A stretch of 62,973 nt of DNA from Speluncibacter jeojiensis (GCF_029589495.1 NZ_JAAIVF010000002.1:728353-791325); one strand, 5' to 3'; positions 47,954 through 56,619 are shown, numbered from the stretch's first letter. Numbers and translations: made by a program. The notes: generated by a model from the sequence alone, not told the origin.

Positions 47954-48479
47954 ATGGAAGATCCGCCCGACGATGCGTACGGCCGCGTCACCAATCCGCA
48001 ACGGTATGTCGTACTCCACTCTGCGGCAGAAGAACTCGTGCCGGGCCTGGTCGAGCGATTCGCATGCAGCGTCGAGCGAGGGCCGGGCGGTGCTGAGTAC
48101 TTTCCCAGGCTGCCACTACGTCCGAGTCCTTCCCCAGGCACTCGACGCCGCACCCATCATCTTTGGCTTCTCCGACTTCCCCGGCATCTTCCTTCGCGCC
48201 GGCGCGTGGGCGTTCAAGGGCTTCCCCGCGTGTGGCTGTGATGCCTGCGATGAGGACCCCGAGGACCTGATCGACGATCTACGTGACGCAGTTCTGGCGG
48301 TGACCGAAGGTGGACTCGCAGAGCGGATCAGCGGTCGCCTCAGGTCGTGGCGGAGCACCACGTGGACGACAGCAACACGGATGGGCTCGAGTCGCGAGGC
48401 ACTGGCAGGTGACGTGGCACGCGAACTCCGGTCCCGCCCCCTCCAGCCACCAGCAGACGGCTGGCAGCACTGGACCTGA
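47954..48479 (+). pseudogene. DUF6226-like gene with a frameshift
   Basis: Begins at ATG 47954 (MEDPPDDAYGRVTNPQRY, typical N-terminus) and reads well to about position 48095 (RGPGGAEYFPR). The rest of the family sequence (HYVRVLPQALDAAPIIFGFS, DFPGIFLRAGAW, CGCDACDEDPEDLIDDL) continues in the next frame up to the stop at 48479. One frame change between about 48095 and 48125 would restore a protein of about 175 aa. It could be a true inactivating indel or a sequencing error. Function of the family is unknown. Confidence 0.7.
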
Positions 48480-48485
48480 GCACCT

Positions 48486-49130
48486 TCACACGACCGTGTA
48501 CCCCAACTCGTGCGCGGCCGTCTCCAGCGGGCACGCCAGCTCCGAATGCCTCAGCGGCAGCGACAGTTCGGGTCGGTCAGGGAACCCATCCGCACCCCGT
48601 TCGAACAGCGCGATACTCATCCTTCCCGCGTAGCGACCCCGATACGCGACACCGTCGATCTCTCCGTACGCCTGTCGGATCTGACGGGCCCACTGTCGCG
48701 AGAGACATTGCGCGACAGATTCGATCGCATGGTTTCCCCCGACTCGGGTGGACCACGCCGCTCCCCCGATGCCGGAGACGTCGAGCAGGCGCAGCACACG
48801 CGTGAATCGCAGTGCCGTCAGGAATGGCTCGCCACGGCGACAATCGATCACCCGGGTCGACTGGAACGCCTCGGCGAGTGCCCCACGCGGACTGTCGGAT
48901 CCGTACCAGATCCCGTGATCGGCGTGTTCCCCGCGTGGCGGCGGGTGATGATCGAATCGCAGGATCGGGCCGAAGGTGCGCAACGCATTCCACGGCAGCA
49001 CGTGGACCCCGTCGGTCCGGTGCACGCGCCAGATTCGCTGCTCGGCACCGACGTCGATCACTTCGCCGGGAAGCAGACCCGCGGCACGCAGCGCCTCGAC
49101 GCCGGGCGGCGCCGGAATCATCTGCTCCAC
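48486..49130 (-). CDS. RES-domain toxin (NAD+-degrading type)
   Basis: 214 aa from a GTG directly after the antitoxin stop (TAA-GTG). The RES pattern is visible: Arg in RIWRVHRTDG near 35, Glu in GALAEAFQST near 88, and Ser in the region RHSELACPL near 198. RES toxins such as MbcT break down NAD+ by phosphorolysis. The partner gene lies immediately upstream on the same strand, the order expected for this class. Confidence 0.85.
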   Translation of the reverse strand: MEQMIPAPPGVEALRAAGLLPGEVIDVGAEQRIWRVHRTDGVHVLPWNALRTFGPILRFDHHPPPRGEHADHGIWYGSDSPRGALAEAFQSTRVIDCRRGEPFLTALRFTRVLRLLDVSGIGGAAWSTRVGGNHAIESVAQCLSRQWARQIRQAYGEIDGVAYRGRYAGRMSIALFERGADGFPDRPELSLPLRHSELACPLETAAHELGYTVV

Positions 49131-49775
49131 TTACGCCGATTCCCACAGCGCCGCGGCGATCACCGCTTCGACCGCCGCGATGTCCTCGGGTGCGCCTGCG
49201 CCGGCCGCCAGCCAACCGACGATCGACGTAGGTTCCCCGTCCACAGGCAACTCCGCTCGCGGCAGCGTCAGCAGGGATTGCAGCGCGAGCGGATGCAGGT
49301 CGCGGGGCAGCAACGGGGCGATCCGCTCGAGGTGGGGCACCGTGCCCTCCTCGGTGAACTGCACTGCCGGCAGCAGCTGATTGCGGCCGGACCGGAACGC
49401 CCACAACGTGTGGGCGGTGATCCGCTGCCGGACCCTTCCGGGCGTCACACCGAGCCGCTCGGCCGCCTCGGAGACCGAAAGTGCCGTGCGCATCAGCTCG
49501 CGCATCTGCAGGTCCCGGCTGACGGCCGCCGACGAACTCGCGACACGGTCCCCGACGAAACCGGCATCCGCGAGGATCTGCGCGTCGTGTCCGGACAGCG
49601 GAGCCGCCACGGGCGACAGAGCGGCACGCTCGGCGATCACGTGCAAGATCTGGGCCAGGTCGTCGCGGCCGATCCGGTCTCCGACGATCTCGCCGAGGGC
49701 CGTCTCGAAGTCGAGCTTGCCGGCGACGAACCGTGACTCGACGCTCCCCGGCACGTACTTCCCACTCGTGGCCAT
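49131..49775 (-). CDS. Antitoxin partner of the RES toxin (HTH protein)
   Basis: 214 aa. The N-terminal half has no family I recognise; residues about 97-120 form a helix-turn-helix (LSVSEAAERLGVTPGRVRQRI) followed by a C-terminal part that may block the toxin, as in the Xre/MbcA/ParS group, though at 214 aa it is longer than most. The operator upstream overlaps its ribosome-binding site (TAGGAG, 6-7 nt before ATG). It should repress its own operon. Confidence 0.75.
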   Translation of the reverse strand: MATSGKYVPGSVESRFVAGKLDFETALGEIVGDRIGRDDLAQILHVIAERAALSPVAAPLSGHDAQILADAGFVGDRVASSSAAVSRDLQMRELMRTALSVSEAAERLGVTPGRVRQRITAHTLWAFRSGRNQLLPAVQFTEEGTVPHLERIAPLLPRDLHPLALQSLLTLPRAELPVDGEPTSIVGWLAAGAGAPEDIAAVEAVIAAALWESA

Positions 49776-49780
49776 GGCCA

Positions 49781-49822
49781 GCTCCTATCGATCACTATCG
49801 AGTGTAAGCCATCGATAGGAGC
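49781..49822. promoter_or_regulatory. Operator of the RES toxin-antitoxin operon
   Basis: GCTCCTATCGAT (49781-49792) is repeated in perfect inversion at 49811-49822; a third half-site CTATCGAG lies at 49795-49802. The arm nearest the antitoxin gene contains its AGGAG ribosome-binding site. Three half-sites fit co-operative binding by a toxin-antitoxin complex. Confidence 0.7.
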
Positions 49823-49835
49823 CGGCTCGGCCTCG

Positions 49836-50771
49836 TTATGACCCGCTGGAGCCCGCCGACCCGGTCGAGCTCATCGAACTACCGGTGCCGGAACTGGTCA
49901 GCAACGGCAGGAAGGTGTCCGCGATGACCTGGTAGCCCTGGTCGTTGGCGTGGATGTTGTTCATCGAGCACATCCACGTCCACTGGCAGATCCGGGCGAC
50001 GTTGCGCGGCAGTGACCCGTACGGCGGGACGTTCTCGAAGTTGCCGAAGTCGTTGTTGGAGAAGGCCGACAGCACGTCGGCGGTCCGGAATCCGTTGGCG
50101 ATGTTCGCCTGCACGATGGTCGCGCTGAGCAGGTTGTTCAAGACCGCGGTGGCGTCGGCCTCCACCCTGCTCAACCCGCCCTTGATCCAACCGGCGAGGG
50201 CCGGGTTGTAGTAGTTCATCCCGACATACCGCGGCGTCTCGCCGCCGGCGGCGCGCACCTGCTTGTCGATCGAGTTCAGGTTGGTGTTGATGGTCGCGAG
50301 CTCGCTGGTGATGCAACCGACGTCGGGCACGCCGGAGGACCCGAGCGAGCCGGTCCCCGAGCCGTTGATGCAGTGGTAGATGTCGTTCGCACCGATGTTG
50401 ATCGTGACGTACTTGACCTGACCCTTGTGTGCTGCCAGGAACTTCTTGGCTGCGTCGAGCTGCGAGGTGGCACTGGGGTAGGGGCAGGTGTTGCCCTTGA
50501 TCATCGACGTCGTCGTCTCGCCGTCGCAGCCGAGTTTCTCCAGCTGCAGTCCGGGCTCCTTCGCCTTGAGCGTGTTGTAGATGACGTTGGCATACCCGCG
50601 GTCGGTGTCGCCTCCCGGCGGCGGCGCCGGCTGGTAGCCCGCGGCCAGCGAGTCACCGAGCGACAGGTAGTACGTGGTCCCCGGAGCGGGGTCGGCGGTC
50701 GCGGCCGGTGCGGCGACCAACCCGATCGCAATGGCGGCGGTGGCGATCAACGGCAACATCTTCACGCGCAT
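49836..50771 (-). CDS. Secreted SGNH/GDSL hydrolase with Ser/Gly tail
   Basis: 311 aa from the ATG at 50771, which has GGGAG 7 nt upstream; an in-frame ATG at 50789 lacks one. Signal peptide ends ATADPAP. SGNH blocks: LGDSLAAGY (Ser near 38), GCDGETTTSM, INIGANDIY (Asn) and the final catalytic IHANDQGY (Asp, His). The last 20 residues are Ser/Gly/Thr only (SSMSSTGSAGSSGS). It is likely an extracellular esterase. Paralogous in fold, not in close sequence, to the 35977 product. Confidence 0.87.
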   Translation of the reverse strand: MRVKMLPLIATAAIAIGLVAAPAATADPAPGTTYYLSLGDSLAAGYQPAPPPGGDTDRGYANVIYNTLKAKEPGLQLEKLGCDGETTTSMIKGNTCPYPSATSQLDAAKKFLAAHKGQVKYVTINIGANDIYHCINGSGTGSLGSSGVPDVGCITSELATINTNLNSIDKQVRAAGGETPRYVGMNYYNPALAGWIKGGLSRVEADATAVLNNLLSATIVQANIANGFRTADVLSAFSNNDFGNFENVPPYGSLPRNVARICQWTWMCSMNNIHANDQGYQVIADTFLPLLTSSGTGSSMSSTGSAGSSGS

Positions 50772-50883
50772 GTGCAGACTCCCGTCCATGTGAGGTCGGA
50801 CGGAAGGCTAACGGCCACGACCGATCCCGTGGGCCGAACTGCATCAGATCGTTACCCGGCCGTCGCCACGCCGAGATCGCCGG

Positions 50884-51861
50884 TCAGATGAGCACCCGCA
50901 GCACGTCGCCGCTCTCGGTGCCGACCATCAGCTGGTCTGGCGCGCCCGGCACGAACGCCACCGAGGTCATCGGTTCTCCGCTGAGCACCGCGCAGGTAGC
51001 GCCGGTGCGCGGATCGAGTCGCATCAACTGCCCGGTCGTCGTCGCGATGTAGAGCGCACCGCCCGGAGCGGCGGCCAGGTCGTCGGGCAGCGCGGGCACC
51101 CGCAGCGGCCCGAGCGTGAGATTCGCGACGACCGTGGCGCGGGACGGCGCGTCGATCGGGATCCGCAGCACCCGACCGGTCACGCTCTCCGAGACGGTCA
51201 CGTACAGCGCTTCCCCTTGCACGACAATGCCGTTCATGCTGTAGCCGTCCACGCCCGCACCGAAGTCGAAGTTCTTCGGCGACTGTGCCGTCCACGCCGC
51301 GTCGACCGTCCCGTCGGGTCGCACGCGGACCACCCCGGAGGCGCTGTCGGCGACGTAGAGGTTCCCGGCGTCGTCGAAGGCCATGCCGTTGGGCATGCCC
51401 AGGCCCGTGACGAACGGCTGCGGTCGTGGCGCGGGGCTGTTCGGGTCGAAACGCACCACCGAGCCGCGGCGCGAGCCCGGCAGCAGATTGGTCGGCGTGT
51501 CGCCCGACGCGACGTACATCAGTCCGTCGGGGCCGAGCCGCACCGCGCCCGGCGAGGTCACCGGCACCGTCGCGGTCACCCGCCCGGCGCTGTCGTACCG
51601 CTGGACCTCGTCGCGCAGCTCGCGCGTCACCCACAGGTTGCCGCCCGCGTCGTAGCCGACGTTCTCCGACCAGTCGAGCACCGGCGTGGTGAAGGGGATC
51701 GCCGTGGTCGCCGTGGCGGGCGTACACCCGCCCGCGGGCGCAGCCGACGCCGGCGCCGCCGCCATGACGACTCCCGTCGCGGCCGTGACCACGACGAAGA
51801 CTCCGTTCACGGCTGCGCGACGCAGCCCGCGAACACCATTGTGACGTCCAGCGCCGACCAT
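50884..51861 (-). CDS. Secreted SMP-30/NHL-like beta-propeller
   Basis: 325 aa from the ATG at 51861 (GGGAGG about 6 nt upstream). Signal peptide ends PASAAPAG. Repeated blade sequences: LWVTRELRDEVQRYDSAGRV, GLMYVASGDT, GNLYVADSASGVVRVRPDG, ALYVTVSES and ALYIATTTGQLMRLDP, giving a six-bladed propeller of the SMP-30/gluconolactonase or NHL kind. Could be a lactonase or a binding protein. One cysteine pair (GGCTP, TCAVL) may close the propeller. Confidence 0.82.
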   Translation of the reverse strand: MVGAGRHNGVRGLRRAAVNGVFVVVTAATGVVMAAAPASAAPAGGCTPATATTAIPFTTPVLDWSENVGYDAGGNLWVTRELRDEVQRYDSAGRVTATVPVTSPGAVRLGPDGLMYVASGDTPTNLLPGSRRGSVVRFDPNSPAPRPQPFVTGLGMPNGMAFDDAGNLYVADSASGVVRVRPDGTVDAAWTAQSPKNFDFGAGVDGYSMNGIVVQGEALYVTVSESVTGRVLRIPIDAPSRATVVANLTLGPLRVPALPDDLAAAPGGALYIATTTGQLMRLDPRTGATCAVLSGEPMTSVAFVPGAPDQLMVGTESGDVLRVLI

Positions 51862-52012
51862 CAGGCCTCCCGGTTTGCCGATCCGACGATCCGTCAACCT
51901 ACCCGCCTTGCCTGCTCGGGACCGCGCATGACATGTTCGGCGATCCTGATCTGCCGCTCACCTCCCCGAAACCTGACGGCGGTGTGCTGGTGGCGGTTCG
52001 ACCATCACTGAA

Positions 52013-52393
52013 ATGACCACACCACGGGAGGCGATGATGCAGAGCATCTACGAAGAGATCGGTGGAGCCGAGGCGCTGACCTGCGTCGTTGACGACTTCT
52101 ACAAGCGGGTACTCGCCGACGCCCGGCTGGCCGGATACTTCCGCCGGACAGACCTGGACCGGCTCAAGCGCAGCCAGGTGGCCTTCTTCACCGCGGCGTT
52201 GGGCGGGCCGCAGGGGTACACGGGGCTGTCCATGGCCGACGCCCATCGCGGCCGGCACATCGGCCGTCGCCAGTTCGATCGCGCGGTCGGGCACCTGGCC
52301 GACGCGCTCGACGCCGCCGGCGTCGTCCCGGACACCGTCACGGCCGTCGTCGCGACACTGGAACCGCTGGCGGCAGACATCGTGACGACCTGA
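52013..52393 (+). CDS. glbN: Truncated haemoglobin, group I
   Basis: 126 aa, a 2-on-2 globin. Distal Tyr B10 in VDDFYKRVLAD (near 30), Phe in CD1 region (GYFRRTD), and a proximal-side segment GLSMADAHRGRHIGRRQFDRAV (here longer in the protein) with the F8 histidine. In mycobacteria the group I protein detoxifies nitric oxide. Convergent with the MerR gene, 9 nt between stops. Confidence 0.88.
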   Translation: MTTPREAMMQSIYEEIGGAEALTCVVDDFYKRVLADARLAGYFRRTDLDRLKRSQVAFFTAALGGPQGYTGLSMADAHRGRHIGRRQFDRAVGHLADALDAAGVVPDTVTAVVATLEPLAADIVTT

Positions 52394-52402
52394 CTGCGGT
52401 GA

Positions 52403-52876
52403 TCAGCGAACCCGCGGACGTCGGGTCATCGGCCCGGACCCGCCGGGCAGGAAGTCGTCGGCGAAGTCCTGCCCGGATAGCGCCGCATCGACCCGAGCCT
52501 CGATGTATCCGCCGGTCACCGGGCATTCGAGCGCGCGGTCGGTGGTGCAGCCGAGCATGTGCTCGAGCACCGCCACCGCGCGGGACAGGCTGCGGATCCG
52601 GGCGTTGATCGCGTCGCGCTGCTCCTCGATGAGCCGTCGGCGGTCCTCGGCCGTCCCGGAGTCGACGATGGCCCGGCTGTCGGCCAGCGAGAGCATCCCG
52701 TCGTCGTGCCACAGTTGCACGTAGGCCAGCCGGCGCAGCGCGTCCCGGTCGTACTGGCGCACCCGCGCGCGCCGCTCCGACGAGCGCACCAGGTCCTGCT
52801 CCTCGTAGTAGCGCAACGCCGGCACCGAGATCCGGAAGGCCTGTGCGACCTCGTCGATCGGGTGCAGTTCGGGCAT
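52403..52876 (-). CDS. MerR-family regulator
   Basis: 157 aa from ATG 52876 (AGGAGG 6 nt upstream). N-terminal MerR HTH (HPIDEVAQAFRISVPALRYYEEQDLV), dimerisation helix (residues about 75-120) and a short effector part with a cysteine pair (GCTTDRALECP). It lacks the CxxCxC iron-sulfur cluster of SoxR. Divergent from the MFS gene with a SoxR-box-like operator between them, so it very likely controls that transporter. Confidence 0.88.
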   Translation of the reverse strand: MPELHPIDEVAQAFRISVPALRYYEEQDLVRSSERRARVRQYDRDALRRLAYVQLWHDDGMLSLADSRAIVDSGTAEDRRRLIEEQRDAINARIRSLSRAVAVLEHMLGCTTDRALECPVTGGYIEARVDAALSGQDFADDFLPGGSGPMTRRPRVR

Positions 52877-52898
52877 GATCACCTCCTGACGAGTTGCA

Positions 52899-52914
52899 CT
52901 CAAGTGGACTTGAG
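52899..52914. promoter_or_regulatory. SoxR-box-like MerR operator
   Basis: CTCAAGT-GG-ACTTGAG is a perfect 7-bp inverted repeat with 2-bp spacer, close to the SoxR box (CCTCAAGTTAACTTGAGG). It lies between the divergent merR-family and MFS genes. Confidence 0.75.
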
Positions 52915-52921
52915 CGTGAAT

Positions 52922-52945
52922 CCTTTCTACGCCCCCGTAGAAAGG
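52922..52945 (+). promoter_or_regulatory. 10-bp hairpin holding the MFS ribosome-binding site
   Basis: CCTTTCTACG pairs perfectly with CGTAGAAAGG around a CCCC loop, ending 6 nt before the ATG at 52952. The AAAGG Shine-Dalgarno lies in the right arm, so the folded mRNA would hide it. It may alternatively be a second protein-binding site in DNA. Confidence 0.65.
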
Positions 52946-52951
52946 CCCGCC

Positions 52952-54160
52952 ATGTCGACAGCATCCGCACCAGCACCCGCCCGGCCGGCACCCGCCCGCC
53001 CTCCTGCGTCAGGCGGCACCGCGGCGATCCTGCTGGTAGTCGGCTTCGTCCTGCTCAGCCTCAACACCCGCGTCGCGTTCGGCCAGATCGGCCCGCTCGC
53101 TCCGGTGGCCGGCTTCAGCAACCGCACGGTGACCGTCCTCGGTGTGATCCCGCCACTGTGCATGGGACTGTTCGCACCGCTCGCGGTGCCGGCCCGACGC
53201 CGGTTCGGCGACGAACGCGCACTGTTCGCCGCGAGCGTGGTCGTGTTGGCGGGCGCGGTGGTGCGCATGCTCGGCATGCCCGGCCTGTTCGTGGGCACCG
53301 TCGTCGTCGCGGCGGCGATCGCCGTCGTCAACGTGCTCATCCCCGTCTTCGTCCGGACCCGGTTCGCGCCCAACAGGATCGGCGTGATGATGGGCGTCTA
53401 CGCGCTGTCGATGGGCGCCGGGTCGGCGATCGTGGCCGCGCTGATCGTGCCGGTCTGGCGCGCCGCGGGCCAGTCCTGGCCGACGGCGATCGGCATCGCC
53501 ATCGTACCGGCACTGCTGGCGGTCGCGGGCCTCGTTCCGCAGCTGAACTGCTCGGCCGCAACGGATCCCACGACCACACAGGCTCCGGCGCCGAAGCACC
53601 GCGTGCACCGGACGCCGCTGGCCTGGAGCCTGACCATCTTCTTCGGCCTGCAGACGCTGCTGTTCTACACCGTGCTGGCCTGGCTGCCGTCGATCCTGGT
53701 CGCCGCCGGGCTCGCGAAGTCGTCCGCGGGTGGCATGCAGGCGCTGTTCATCGTCGGCGTGTCGATCGGCGGACTGGTGGTGCCGTTGCTGGCCGGCATG
53801 CGCGAGGACCAGCGGCCGCACATCATCGGGACGATCATCCTCGGCGCGGCCGGTGTCGTCGGCCTGCTGTGTGCACCCGCCGCGGCCCCGCCGGTGTGGG
53901 CGGTGCTGCTCGGCATCGGACTCGGCTCCGGGCAGGGACTGTCGGGCGTGCTGTTCACCCGCCGGGGCAGCGACCACCATCACGTGACCGCGCTGTCGAC
54001 GATGGCGCAGACCGTCGGCTATCTCATCGCCGCGGTCGGGCCGCTGCTGGCCTCGTGGATCCACGACCGCACCGGCGGCTGGACCGCACCGCTGGTGACG
54101 TTCCTGGTGCTGCTCGCGGTCAACGCCGTGTGCAGCCTCCGCGCCGGACACGACGGATGA
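52952..54160 (+). CDS. MFS transporter (CynX/NimT-like)
   Basis: 402 aa, twelve predicted helices. Typical CynX/NimT family features: LLVVGFVLLSLNTRVAFGQI start, ALSMGAGSAIVAAL in helix 5 and a split between the two halves at about residue 205-225 (Thr/Lys-rich loop). The family exports or imports cyanate, 2-nitroimidazole and similar small anions or drugs. Controlled probably by the divergent MerR protein; the hairpin in front suggests a second layer. Confidence 0.88.
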   Translation: MSTASAPAPARPAPARPPASGGTAAILLVVGFVLLSLNTRVAFGQIGPLAPVAGFSNRTVTVLGVIPPLCMGLFAPLAVPARRRFGDERALFAASVVVLAGAVVRMLGMPGLFVGTVVVAAAIAVVNVLIPVFVRTRFAPNRIGVMMGVYALSMGAGSAIVAALIVPVWRAAGQSWPTAIGIAIVPALLAVAGLVPQLNCSAATDPTTTQAPAPKHRVHRTPLAWSLTIFFGLQTLLFYTVLAWLPSILVAAGLAKSSAGGMQALFIVGVSIGGLVVPLLAGMREDQRPHIIGTIILGAAGVVGLLCAPAAAPPVWAVLLGIGLGSGQGLSGVLFTRRGSDHHHVTALSTMAQTVGYLIAAVGPLLASWIHDRTGGWTAPLVTFLVLLAVNAVCSLRAGHDG

Positions 54161-54166
54161 AGGCGC

Positions 54167-54553
54167 TCACCCCAGGCATTTGTCGAGGTCGGCGTGCAAC
54201 TCGGCACCGGTCGCATAGGGCAGCATCGGCCAGTGGGTGAGTCCGGCGGCCACCTCGTCGACCGAGAACACCGGTCCGGGCGCCTCGAGATTCGACAGCG
54301 ACCACGCACCGGTCCGCTCGCCACCGGAACCCTGCACCCGCAACTCCACCAGGACCGTACCGGCGACGTCGTTGCGAACGGCGGCCGACTTCGTCACGTC
54401 GAGCGTTCCGCCGGGCGCCCCGCGCTCGATCTGCTCGACCGCCGCATCCGGGACCGTCAGGCAGCGCGCCGACGAATCGGAGTCGCACGCCGACACGCCC
54501 ACCGCCGCGAGACCCGCGGCGGCGAGCACCGCACCTGTACGAAGAAAAGCCAT
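54167..54553 (-). CDS. Small lipoprotein
   Basis: 128 aa from the ATG at 54553. Signal peptide with lipobox VSAC (Cys near 23), then a short domain with a second cysteine pair (ARCLTV and DKCLG) and SVDEVAAGLTHWPMLPYATG near the end. No family recognised. TAGCGT on the minus strand (54561-54566) 7 nt before the ATG predicts a leaderless transcript. Convergent with the MFS gene. Confidence 0.7.
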   Translation of the reverse strand: MAFLRTGAVLAAAGLAAVGVSACDSDSSARCLTVPDAAVEQIERGAPGGTLDVTKSAAVRNDVAGTVLVELRVQGSGGERTGAWSLSNLEAPGPVFSVDEVAAGLTHWPMLPYATGAELHADLDKCLG

Positions 54554-54560
54554 GCGCCCC

Positions 54561-54566
54561 ACGCTA
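54561..54566 (-). promoter_or_regulatory. -10 element of leaderless lipoprotein gene
   Basis: TAGCGT, 7 nt to the ATG at 54553; identical hexamer to that of the monooxygenase gene at 13102. Confidence 0.5.
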
Positions 54567-54595
54567 CGCGTCGCGCCGACGGGGTCCGAATCCCC

Positions 54596-55576
54596 TCAGA
54601 CGCCCAGGAAGGCGAACGGATCGGCATCGGCGAAGTCATCGGTTACGTTGCGCGCGTATGAATTCCGTTGGTCAGGACCGAGTTCGAGTCGACGCACCCG
54701 CGCCCCCTCGGCGAAGTCCACCGCCTTGAGGTCCACCCAGAACGACGACGGCGACAGCGCGGACTCGAAGAAGTAGAGCAGCCGCTTGTGATCGGCGATC
54801 GTGCGCCACCGCGTCGAGGAGATGTTGGGCTCGTCCGGCGTCGAGATCCCGTACGGCACCGAGGCATTGCGGATCACGCTGGACACCGACGCCAGGGCCA
54901 CCTCGGGGTCGTCCGTCTGCGGCACCGCGTCGACGTAGAAGGAGGCGCGGACGAACCGGTCGGCGGCGCGGTTGGTCCCGGGCAGCATGACGACGCCGCT
55001 GATCTGCTCCCAGTACGCGCGGACGGCGAGTTGCTGGTCGAACACCGGCGAATTGGTCATCACCTGGTGGTCCCGGCTGTGGTGGATGACCTGCCGGCCG
55101 TCGATGTACTCGATGATCGCGCTGTCGCCCGTGGCGTCGGACAGCGACATGTGCAGCGTGGCGAGGCGATCCTCGCCGGGCACCCCGCCGGTGACCACCG
55201 CGAACGGTTCGTCGCCGAGCGCGGCGATGGCCTCCGCGACGGTGGCGAAGCGGTCGAGCACGTACTGCGCCCAGATCGAGATGGACAGTCCGGGTCCGGA
55301 CCCGTCGTACTGTGGGTAGTCGGATTCGGCCAGCCACAAGAGGTTTGCCGAGAGTCCGGCCTCGTTCATCCCGTCGGTGGTGCACATGTCGTACGCCGAG
55401 GCGACGACGCTGCCGTACCGCGAGGTCCACTCGACCGAACGCGGTCCGGCCTGCCCGGCGCGCTCCATCCCCCGCGGAAAGATCCACAGGTTGGTGCCGA
55501 CGTCGACCTTCCAGTCCATCGACCGCGCGGTCAGCACGGTGTCCTGCGGACCCAGGTAGACCAGTCGGGTACACAT
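54596..55576 (-). CDS. Linear amide C-N hydrolase (choloylglycine hydrolase family)
   Basis: 326 aa from ATG 55576 (AGGAG about 9 nt upstream). Starts MCTRLVY, so Cys2 becomes the N-terminal nucleophile after Met removal, as in penicillin V acylase and bile salt hydrolase. Other expected residues: Arg in LTARSMDW, Asp in SMDWK and the Asn in ANLLWL-like and MTNSPVFD segments. No signal peptide, so it acts in the cytosol. Possible substrates are N-acyl amides such as acyl-homoserine lactones or conjugated bile acids; not decided by sequence. Confidence 0.87.
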   Translation of the reverse strand: MCTRLVYLGPQDTVLTARSMDWKVDVGTNLWIFPRGMERAGQAGPRSVEWTSRYGSVVASAYDMCTTDGMNEAGLSANLLWLAESDYPQYDGSGPGLSISIWAQYVLDRFATVAEAIAALGDEPFAVVTGGVPGEDRLATLHMSLSDATGDSAIIEYIDGRQVIHHSRDHQVMTNSPVFDQQLAVRAYWEQISGVVMLPGTNRAADRFVRASFYVDAVPQTDDPEVALASVSSVIRNASVPYGISTPDEPNISSTRWRTIADHKRLLYFFESALSPSSFWVDLKAVDFAEGARVRRLELGPDQRNSYARNVTDDFADADPFAFLGV

Positions 55577-55777
55577 CGTCGGCGGCTCCTTCGCTCGGTC
55601 GGTGCTTCTCGGTCGGCCTTCAGTATCGGTGCTCACCGCCCTCGGGGTCGGCGAATCGGCGGCGATCAGCGGCCACGGCAGTGGCTCCCCCGCTTGCCCC
55701 CTGTGCGGTTCCCGCAGTGGTTCCCTCTGTGCCGCTTCCGGCGCACAATTGGGACGGGTTCCCACGGGGAGGATTCG

Positions 55778-56542
55778 ATGGACAAGTCGTCGATGCCCCG
55801 TCGGCATGCGGCCACGGCGCGCCTCGAGCAGTTGCTCCGACCCGAGACGACCGCGGTCCCGTCGACGGCGGGCTATCTGGACACCATGCCCGGCGAGGTC
55901 GTACCGCCGCCCGGTCGCGCCCAGGCCGCGTGGCAGAACCGCTTCGGTTCGGCCGCCTGGCAGCGAATACAGCGGGTGATGGCCGCGTCGTTCGTACCCG
56001 GATACCGCAGGGTCGCCGATCAGTTGCGGCTGCGGCCGGGGCAGACCGTCGTCGATGTCGGGTGCGGCCCGGGCAACGTCACCGTCCGGCTGGCCGAGGC
56101 GGTCGGCGACGACGGGCTGGCGGTCGGGGTGGACCTGTCCGGGCCCATGCTGGAGCTCGCGGCCCGGCAGGCCCGCCCGAACATGGGGCTGCTGCGCGCC
56201 GACGCGACCGGGATCCCGCTGCGTGACCACTGCGCCGAGGCAGCCTGCGCGACGGCGGTCGTGATGCTGGTCCCCGAGCCGGTCGAGGCACTCGCGGAAA
56301 TGGTCCGGATCGTGGTCCCCGGCGGCTGGCTGCTGGTCATGGTGCCGTGCCGGCCGGTCGGCCGTCTGGCGGCGCTGACCGGTCCGTTGGTCGACGCGAC
56401 GTCGCGGTTCGGCGGCGCCCGGATGTTCACCCCCGACGAGCTGCAGGGACTGCTCGAGCGGCTCGGCTGCGAACAGGTCGGCAGCGAGGTGACGTTCAAC
56501 ATGCTCACCGTGTATGCCCGCACCGCCGACGAATCCGCCTGA
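55778..56542 (+). CDS. Class I SAM-dependent methyltransferase
   Basis: 254 aa from ATG 55778 (GGGGAGG 5 nt upstream). Motif I VVDVGCGPGNVT near 92-103, motif II-like GLAVGVDLSGPML and post-I ATAVVMLVPEP. The N-terminal 70 residues are not part of the fold and may shape substrate binding. Divergent from the amide hydrolase gene with a 201-nt gap. Substrate unknown. Confidence 0.83.
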   Translation: MDKSSMPRRHAATARLEQLLRPETTAVPSTAGYLDTMPGEVVPPPGRAQAAWQNRFGSAAWQRIQRVMAASFVPGYRRVADQLRLRPGQTVVDVGCGPGNVTVRLAEAVGDDGLAVGVDLSGPMLELAARQARPNMGLLRADATGIPLRDHCAEAACATAVVMLVPEPVEALAEMVRIVVPGGWLLVMVPCRPVGRLAALTGPLVDATSRFGGARMFTPDELQGLLERLGCEQVGSEVTFNMLTVYARTADESA

Positions 56543-56587
56543 CGATCCAGTTGCACTTCCCCTGGCGAGGCTCATCGCGGGCTGTTA

Positions 56588-56606
56588 TTGTTTGTCGTAC
56601 AAACAA
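56588..56606. promoter_or_regulatory. 19-bp inverted repeat, operator of acyl-CoA operon
   Basis: TTGTTTGT-CGT-ACAAACAA, perfect 8-bp arms, 14 nt before the GTG of the TetR gene. A TTATTG -10-like hexamer overlaps its left end. Position and symmetry fit autorepression. Confidence 0.75.
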
Positions 56607-56619
56607 CAATGGAGGCGTT

